Origin: Nothopassalora personata
Taxonomy: Eukaryota > Ascomycota > Dothideomycetes > Mycosphaerellales > Mycosphaerellaceae
Length of the DNA stretch: 64,000 nucleotides
Reading direction: 5' to 3'
Assembly (NCBI GenBank): GCA_033816765.1
Contig: CM066287.1
Coordinates: 6,572,001 to 6,636,000, forward strand
The notes beneath the pieces were generated by a model. It was not told the DNA's origin. It searched no databases and saw only the letters and a program-made list of their open reading frames with translations. The stretch's first letter is position 1, and each line of letters starts with the position of its first letter. The position numbers and the translations under genes are program-made. Positions 57,441-64,000 of this stretch are shown one piece after another.

Positions 57441-58431
57441 CCAAGGCTCGCTGTAGACGCTGTAGACGGGATTAATCTATTGGCTCAACGGTGCGGAGCC
57501 GAGAAGAAGCGACTGAGCTTGCTGAGATAAAAGACTGCCTGAGATCTCAGTGGAGAGGTGTGTTGGAAACGTGATTAGAACCTTGATCTGGCTGGCTGGC
57601 TGGCCTCTGCAAACTATTACAGTCAGACTTGTGCCATCAAATGGGACATCACTCCAATATGAAAGGCCATTTGATGCCGCTGATGATCAATCAAACGACA
57701 TGGATTTCTAGCAAAAGAGCGAGGGAGGCTTCACATCCGAAAAGAATGAGATGAATGTACGCCCCGAATCATCTATGTTGACTGCTGTGAAAGAACGCAA
57801 CTCCCATTGTGTGGTTCATTGATGATTCGTTCCGTCAAGTGCTGTCTTCAACCATGTCTCGGCATCCCGAGCCTCGGGAGTGTTTTTGCCGAACAGTTCG
57901 TGATGTGAAATCAGTTCGCCGCTGCTGAGGACTTCCGCATCGCATTTGCCGCCTGGACATATCACTTTTCCCGGTCGGAGTGGCCACGCTGATGGACACG
58001 TTGCTTGTGCATGTGATGAGGACAAAGAATGAGGACATTGACTTGTGAACGAAGAAGACACCTGAACCTTCGGAGGAAGCCCAATATGGAGACGGGTGGG
58101 GCCGAGGACCAATGAGAGCCGCTTGGCAGGGGTCTTCAAGTATAGGTGTCGACAAATAATCATGAAAGCTGTCCTCGGCGAGACTGAGTTAGAGCAGAGT
58201 GGCCTCTTCTCCTGCCGATTAAAGGTCCCTTCTTCTTCTTCTTCTACCACAACCAGTTCTCTTCACTCTACATCACCACAACCCTCTCCCCCTCTACCAT
58301 TACCACGACGACCAGCTGCTGCATTGTGCACAGCACGTACCGATACCTATCAGTCGACCGAGTTTGCTGGACCTCGAGGTAGAGCACAACACCACTTCGT
58401 CCCACCAAACGCCATACACCAGCCTCACGCG
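57441..58431. promoter_or_regulatory. upstream region of BiP
   Basis: Normal-composition DNA with CCAAT boxes at 58081-58085 and 58109-58113 and a pyrimidine-rich leader (58220-58310) before the BiP start. No classic UPRE is certain. GGCT runs occur at about 57590-57603. No other gene is supported. Confidence 0.45.
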
Positions 58432-60676
58432 ATGGCTCGGTTCTCCAGAAATAAAAGCGCGCCAGCGCGGACTACCTTCTCGCCCTGGATGACTGCCTTC
58501 TACATCTGCGCTGTCCTGTTCATGCCCATGCTCTTCATGGGCATGCTTCCCAGCGCGAACGCACAAGATGCGGGCACAAAAGCAGACACTGGTATTCAAG
58601 GACCAGGTGAGTCGAGACATGTGATCATCTATCGTCTCTGGCAAGAGCAGCGGCAACGCTGGCTGGAGCTGGACTGACAGACAGCATAATCTCACAAACT
58701 GCCTGTGATTGCATGCATGGAAAGCTGACGGTGTTCGCAGTTATCGGTATCGATCTCGGAACGACATACTCATGTGTTGGTATCATGAAGGGCGGCAGTG
58801 TCGAAATTCTTGTCAACGACCAGGGTAACCGTATCACTCCTTCGTGGGTAGCATGGACCGACGAAGAGCGTCTTGTGGGAGACGCAGCAAAGAACCAATA
58901 CGCATCCAACCCACACCGGACAGTCTTCGACATCAAGCGTCTCATTGGTCGCAAGTTTAATGACAAGGACGTCCAGAAGGATATTAAGCACTTCCCATTC
59001 ACCGTTGTCAACAAGGATGACCAGCCACGTGTCAAGGTCGAAGTTCAAGGGTAAGCAACAATCTACAAGATGTGCATCGCACGGCCAAAAGCTGACTTCA
59101 GGACAGAACCGAAAAGACCTTCACCCCAGAAGAAGTCTCATCCATGATTCTGGGCAAGATGAAGGAAGTCGCCGAATCCTACCTCGGTGAGAAGGTTACC
59201 AACGCAGTTGTTACTGTCCCAGCCTACTTCAACGACGCCCAGCGCGCCGCCACCAAGGACGCTGGCACGATCGCCGGTCTCAACGTTCTCCGTGTCGTCA
59301 ACGAACCCACCGCCGCCGCTCTCGCCTACGGGCTCGACAAGACCGACAAGGAACGCCAGATCATCGTCTACGATCTCGGTGGTGGTACCTTTGATGTCTC
59401 CATTTTGACTGTCGACCAGGGCGTTTTCGAGGTGCAGGCAACTGCTGGTGACACCCATCTTGGTGGTGAGGATTTCGACCAGCGTGTCGTTGATCACTTT
59501 GTCAAGAGCCACAACAAGAAGCACGACACCGACATCACAAAAAACGCGAAGACCATGGGTAAGCTGAAGCGTGAGGTCGAGAAGGCCAAGCGTGCTCTGT
59601 CTTCCCAGATGTCCACCAAGATCGAAATCGAGGCTTTCCACGAGGGCAAGGACTTCTCCGAGACTCTGACCCGCGCCAAGTTCGAGGAGCTCAACAACGA
59701 CCTCTTCAAGAAGACTCTCAAGCCAGTTGAGCAGGTGCTCAAGGATGCCAAGCTCAAGAAGGGCGATATCGATGACATTGTACTCGTTGGTGGTTCCACC
59801 CGTATTCCAAAGGTCCAGGCCATGCTCGAGGAGTTCTTCGGCAAGAAGGCCAGCAAGGGTATCAACCCTGACGAGGCCGTCGCCTACGGCGCTGCTGTTC
59901 AAGGTGGTGTCCTTTCCGGCGAGGAGCAGGCTTCGGAGATCGTCCTCATGGATGTCAACCCACTCACCCTTGGTATCGAGACCACTGGCGGTGTCATGAC
60001 CCACTTGATCAAGCGTGGCACCACTATTCCAACCAAGAAGAGCCAGATCTTCTCGACTGCCGCCGACAACCAGCAAGTGGTCCTTATTCAGGTCTTCGAA
60101 GGTGAACGCTCAATGACAAAGGACAACAACCTGCTTGGCAAGTTCGAGCTCTCCGGTATTCCTCCCGCTCCACGTGGTCAACCTCAAATCGAAGTCACAT
60201 TTGAGCTCGACGCAAACGGCATTCTCCGTGTATCCGCGGGCGACAAGGGCAGTGGAAAGAGCGAGTCCATCACCATCACTAACGACAAGGGCCGCCTCAG
60301 CGCTGAAGAAATTGAGCGCATGGTCGAAGAAGCTGAGAAGTACGCCGATGAAGATAAGGCCACTCGCGCCCGCATCGAAGCTCGTAATGGCCTTGAGAAC
60401 TACGCTTTCAGCTTGAAGAACCAGGTCAACGACGACGAGGGTCTCGGCGGCAAGATCGACGAGGACGACAAGGAGACTCTTATCGAGGCCGTCAAGGAGG
60501 CTACCGAGTGGCTTGAAGAGAACGCTGCTACCGCCACCACCGAGGACTTCGAGGAGCAGAAGCAGAAGCTTTCTGATGTTGCGTACCCGATTACCAGCAA
60601 GTTGTACGAGAGCGGTGGCGCAGGTGGTATGCCAGACTATGGCGATGATGAGCCTTCTGGTCACGATGAGCTTTAA
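58432..60676 (+). CDS. KAR2: ER-lumenal Hsp70 chaperone BiP/Kar2
   Basis: ATP-driven chaperone for translocation and folding in the ER. CDS join(58432..58606,58741..59050,59107..60676), 684 residues. A basic N-terminus and hydrophobic signal (about 20-44, ending PSANAQDAG) are followed by the three Hsp70 signatures: [24 protein letters not shown] and [13 protein letters not shown]. The ER retrieval signal HDEL is at the C-terminus. Intron 1 is 134 nt, intron 2 is 56 nt. The latter uses an acceptor (GGACAG, exon from 59107) that skips an earlier CAG, because only this keeps the conserved frame [10 protein letters not shown]. The size equals other fungal BiP proteins. Confidence 0.97.
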
Positions 60677-61920
60677 TTATGGTTTGCAGCGAGCTGGACT
60701 AAAATGTTGAGCATTTTGTCACAAGTACGAGATAACATGAGGCTAGCCCCAGAGGATTGAAGCGGGCGAGAAGCAAAGTAGAAACACCAACCATTGTGGA
60801 GATTCTACATAGATGTATTTGAATGATTTCAATGTTTTTTGAAGAACATCAGTGTGGTGCTTGCTGCTTGCTGTTCCTTCCTCACGATGTATTATAGCGT
60901 TCTATGCTGACACGTAGCGGGCATGGGGTGGAGAAGCTTGGCTTCGACCACATCTCGTTTCTGTCGATTTTCCGACACAAAGTGGCCAGCCAGCATTGCG
61001 TCTCGTTCCAGAAGTATAGGGCCTCATTGATGATGGCATTCTGTCGCTTTGAGACGGTAATGACGGCTCGATGTCGATTTCCTACAACCGAGGCATTGGT
61101 GATCTTGGTGCTGGTCTTTCTTGCGCTTCACCAGAGGCCCTGAGAGAGTAGATGGACTCATGGTCGATACAGTCTATGTCGCCTTTGACGCTGAAATCGC
61201 AGTTCGAAGCCCGGATCCCAACGTACAATAGAACCTGCCGGCAGCGATTTGAAGCACGGCCGGCATGAAGCAGTAGCAGACCTCCGTGAGATGATGACGA
61301 TAGTAGATTTCCTCGGCCTCCTGAAGAATGACGGACTTCACTTACTAGACGATTGCCCTCAAATTACCAATTGGGATTTCTTCAAACAAAACATAGACGG
61401 CGAAATACTTTCTTCACCTCTGTGGTCAGCCCAGAAGTTGGCTGGTGGTGGACAGTATGGCAGTGGCTGATCGCGTCGACCGTAAACTGCGCATCATGTT
61501 CCGCAGCAATGCTGAATATGCTGGGATCGGGTCGAAACTCGTAAAGAAAGGTGATAAGATGGCTTTGCTTCGTGGAAGTGGTCGACCATTCATACTGTCA
61601 TCGGAGACTTGAACACTGTCCTTCGGTTGGCCCCTGCCATGTCCATCAGTGGCAAGCCAGCTGATTTCTCGACGGCCTCGAAATTGCCGGTGTTTTGTTT
61701 CATGCCCTCGTGCTGAGGAGAGAATGCACGGGAACGCAGTAACATCTGATTTTGGTCCTTCTATCTTCACCGGCTGGAGGGCAGAACTCGGTGATAAAGT
61801 GTCATGCAGACTCTCGCATATTCGTAAGAGCCTTTGCCTTTGCCGAGCTGTCCATATGCCCTGATCTGTATCATACAATGCTCAGTGTGCTGTACAGATA
61901 AACTCTCTGTGTCGTCCCGC
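60677..61920. other. intergenic region between convergent genes
   Basis: BiP 3' UTR followed by sequence without recognisable genes. Short frames only. Confidence 0.5.
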
Positions 61921-63618
61921 CTATCCCTGCAGCTGCATTTCAAAGAATGCCTCAGTATCCTGAGCCTTCTGCTCGACTCCATCAGCAGCGCCATAGCGAT
62001 CATTCAAAATCTTCAGCTTCGACAAGAATGGGTCTAGATCAATATATGCACCCTTCAACCACCTCTCCTTGCCTTCATCACCAGCCTCAAACGCCTTCCG
62101 TGCATGCAAGACTCTGCGATTATCAAAGATGACGCACTCTCCAGGCTGCATGAGTCTCTCGTAGATCGCCTCAGGCCGATGAATAAATCTGTTGAACCTC
62201 CTCGCGGCATGATGCCAAGCATCGACTCTTCGATTGATCAAATCATCCCCCTTTCCCTTATTGGCCTCAGACAAACCGCTGCCAAGTCCGAAAGGCGCCT
62301 GGAACGGCGGGCTCCACGACACAGCGTCAAGGAAGTCGATTGGAGGAATGTAGATATTTCGAGGGTTGGGCCGCCCACGTGTGTGGGCCTGTTGAGAATA
62401 GCTACTAAAGTACAAGCCCTCACGTATCACCGTCTTCTGTTCGATGACAGTGCGAGATTGATGATAGTAGTCTGACTTGTGGTCGTAGTGGTATTCAACG
62501 GGGATGTGGCTGAGGGAGTGGTAAGCGTCCAGGTCGTGGTTGCTGAGGTCGACGGCAGCCTTGAAGGAGTCTGTGAAGAGGCTAGCGCCGCCTGCTGAAG
62601 AGGACCGAATGCAGTGGAGGAGTTGCAAGTGGGGTGGCTGCTTCATGTACATGAGATCCATGTGGAAGCCGAGGCTCTGGGATGTGTAGGCCACGTTCTT
62701 TGCTTGAGGCACTGAACGGACGTCCCAGCTCTTGCCGTAGAAGGTTGTCTTGAGCGGGCCTATCCTCTTTGAGAGGCGCTCGACAGACTTTTCGTCTTCA
62801 GGTACATTCGTTACGAAAAGCAGACCATGTGACTGCAACTGCCGGAGCGCCTTGAGCAGAATCTTGTCGTCTTCCATATAGGCTTCATATTCGAAGTCTT
62901 CTGTCTGCTGTCGATACATTGCGGCGTCCCAGAGGATTCTGGACGTCGTGTCTTGGGCTGGGAAAATACCGCCTTCCATTGCATATCTCGACAAAGTGGC
63001 CAGAGGAATGTCTGTAACATGGTCGACGTCGTACCCAGGGACGTCATTCGACCACTTGATCTTGAGACTCTCTGCATCGACTTGCGCGTCGGCTGCTTGG
63101 ATCTCTCTGGGAATGTCGGCCGTGACAAAGAGCTTCTGCCTGGTGGACTGATCAATGCAGCGAGGACAAGAGCATAAGTCTCGCAGAAGGACAGCAGACC
63201 AAGACTGCTCTCCAGTCGGGCCATTCACTTGCACAACAGAGTTTGCTCGGGTTGCAGCATTCGCCAATGTCTTCTGTCTCGCTGGACTTGGTGGTACCGC
63301 TGGACTTGGTGGTACAACATTTCGAGGATTGACATTTGACGGTTCGTCGTTTTGATCGACCCTCAAGAACCGTACTACAGGATTGCCATCAGATTGCCAG
63401 TTATTGCGTCCAGAGGCTATGTGTCGCCGGATGGGAGGTCGAGCATTTTCGAACTCTTCACGCTCCTGCGCAGCGTCCCACGCGTCGGTATTTGTGTGAC
63501 GAAGACGCGTGGAAATGCTCAATGCACGCGTCGTCGATTTTGCATTGAGGACGCGGACATACCTCCGCGGAGCTGTATGGCGAAGTGACGATGCCATGCG
63601 CAGCAGGCCCACGCACAT
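61921..63618 (-). CDS. gamma-butyrobetaine / trimethyllysine dioxygenase-like Fe(II)/2-oxoglutarate oxygenase
   Basis: Single exon, 565 residues. Fe(II)- and 2-oxoglutarate-dependent hydroxylases of this family act in carnitine biosynthesis. The N-terminus is basic and mitochondrial-like. The family's zinc-binding N-terminal domain shows LRDLCSCPRCIDQSTRQKLF with Cys149, Cys151 and Cys154. The catalytic domain has the HxD pair His319/Asp321 (GFHMDLMYMKQPPH) and the distal His505 in IFDNRRVLHAR. A Pro/Ser-rich insertion (about 98-125, including PPSPAVPPSPA) separates the start of the N-terminal domain from the Cys motif. Substrate cannot be decided between butyrobetaine and trimethyllysine. 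Head to head with TPC1. Confidence 0.88.
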   Translation of the reverse strand: MCVGLLRMASSLRHTAPRRYVRVLNAKSTTRALSISTRLRHTNTDAWDAAQEREEFENARPPIRRHIASGRNNWQSDGNPVVRFLRVDQNDEPSNVNPRNVVPPSPAVPPSPARQKTLANAATRANSVVQVNGPTGEQSWSAVLLRDLCSCPRCIDQSTRQKLFVTADIPREIQAADAQVDAESLKIKWSNDVPGYDVDHVTDIPLATLSRYAMEGGIFPAQDTTSRILWDAAMYRQQTEDFEYEAYMEDDKILLKALRQLQSHGLLFVTNVPEDEKSVERLSKRIGPLKTTFYGKSWDVRSVPQAKNVAYTSQSLGFHMDLMYMKQPPHLQLLHCIRSSSAGGASLFTDSFKAAVDLSNHDLDAYHSLSHIPVEYHYDHKSDYYHQSRTVIEQKTVIREGLYFSSYSQQAHTRGRPNPRNIYIPPIDFLDAVSWSPPFQAPFGLGSGLSEANKGKGDDLINRRVDAWHHAARRFNRFIHRPEAIYERLMQPGECVIFDNRRVLHARKAFEAGDEGKERWLKGAYIDLDPFLSKLKILNDRYGAADGVEQKAQDTEAFFEMQLQG

Positions 63619-63772
63619 GGTCGTTGCAAATAGAAGTCAGAAACGGCGGAGCGGAGGTATGGGGTGGAAGGGGTGGACCCTGGTCAGTGCACGCCAAGCT
63701 TGACCTGACATCGCTAGAAACCCACCACATCCCTCCTCCACACCAACAACACACAACATCACATCCAGATGT
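63619..63772. promoter_or_regulatory. very short divergent promoter (dioxygenase / TPC1)
   Basis: Only 154 bp separate the two start codons, both of genes for predicted mitochondrial proteins. Confidence 0.55.
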
Positions 63773-64000
63773 ATGTCTCACTCTCCCCCTCCTCAAACCC
63801 GCGATGAAGGAACCCGCCTCCAAGTCGTCCTCGCCGGCGGCATCTCCGGCCTCATCTCCCGCTTCTGCATCGCGCCCCTCGACGTGATAAAAATCCGCCT
63901 TCAACTCCACTACCACTCCCTCGCCGATCCCTTATCCACCCCACTCCGCCCCAACACCACCCCAACAGGGATCTACCGTGTCGTTCAAGACATCTGGCGC
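63773..64000 (+). CDS. TPC1: mitochondrial thiamine pyrophosphate carrier, 3' truncated by window
   Basis: Inner-membrane solute carrier. The 76 visible residues cover the first half of the first repeat: [20 protein letters not shown] with the carrier signature [10 protein letters not shown] at residues 35-44, then HSLADPLS, which resembles TPC1 rather than other carriers. The ATG at 63769 is rejected because its frame stops after 12 codons; the ATG four bases downstream (63773) opens the carrier frame. The gene runs off the window end. Confidence 0.85.
   Translation, partial: MSHSPPPQTRDEGTRLQVVLAGGISGLISRFCIAPLDVIKIRLQLHYHSLADPLSTPLRPNTTPTGIYRVVQDIWR

Noticed and set aside
59138..60076. 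312-codon open frame antisense to BiP
   Set aside because: Long antisense frames opposite Hsp70 genes are a known by-product of their codon bias. Its composition mirrors the sense codons and no domain is visible.
1..64000. CRISPR arrays, rRNA operons, tRNAs, secondary-metabolite cluster
   Set aside because: No regularly spaced direct repeats with unique spacers, no convincing tRNA T-loop and acceptor pair, and no polyketide, peptide-synthetase or terpene genes were seen. A tRNA search program should confirm the absence of tRNAs.

Overview
The window is nuclear DNA of a filamentous ascomycete. Genes carry short introns (about 50-160 nt) with GT..AG ends and CTGAC/CTAAC-like branch sites, proteins are typical of Pezizomycotina, and one short AT-rich island looks RIP-degraded. 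A Dothideomycete (Mycosphaerellaceae-like leaf fungus) is my best guess from gene flavour, not proven here.

Layout. 1-9 kb: the 3' part of a Mon2-type Golgi/endosome scaffold and a one-TM protein of unknown function. 9-14 kb: the Rab5 exchange factor Vps9 (the C-terminal CUE domain is on a separate small exon), head to head with an asparagine-synthetase-domain protein (ASNSD1 type). 15-20.4 kb: a five-exon gene for a very large secreted, low-complexity, dibasic-rich protein, with a tandem peptide repeat at its 3' end that is cut by an in-frame TAG. 21-28.5 kb: two conserved proteins of unknown function, the gamma-tubulin-complex microprotein MZT1, and TRAPPC11 (foie gras). 29-32 kb: a possible small secreted protein, an F-box protein and a multi-pass membrane protein. 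33-41 kb: an iron-type alcohol dehydrogenase (hydroxyacid-oxoacid transhydrogenase type) and the HECT ligase Ufd4. 42-48.8 kb: an F-box gene and a small Cys-rich conserved protein in otherwise gene-poor DNA that includes a degenerate repeat array. 48.8-54 kb: beta-tubulin, a mitochondrial inner-membrane-like protein and a membrane protein with a low-complexity tail. 55-58 kb: a doubtful small gene, repeats and the RIP-like island. 58.4-64 kb: the ER Hsp70 BiP/Kar2, a gamma-butyrobetaine-dioxygenase-like enzyme and the 5' end of the mitochondrial thiamine pyrophosphate carrier.

Themes. Mon2, Vps9, TRAPPC11 and BiP all serve the secretory/endosomal system, MZT1 and beta-tubulin serve microtubules, but I see no biosynthetic cluster. 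Five gene pairs are divergent with only 154-332 bp between start codons. The two strongest observations are (1) beta-tubulin codon 198 reads GCG (Ala) instead of the conserved Glu, the classic benzimidazole-resistance change, and (2) the large secreted protein, which looks like an undescribed Kex2-type repeat precursor whose last repeat carries TAG where its sister repeats carry CAG.
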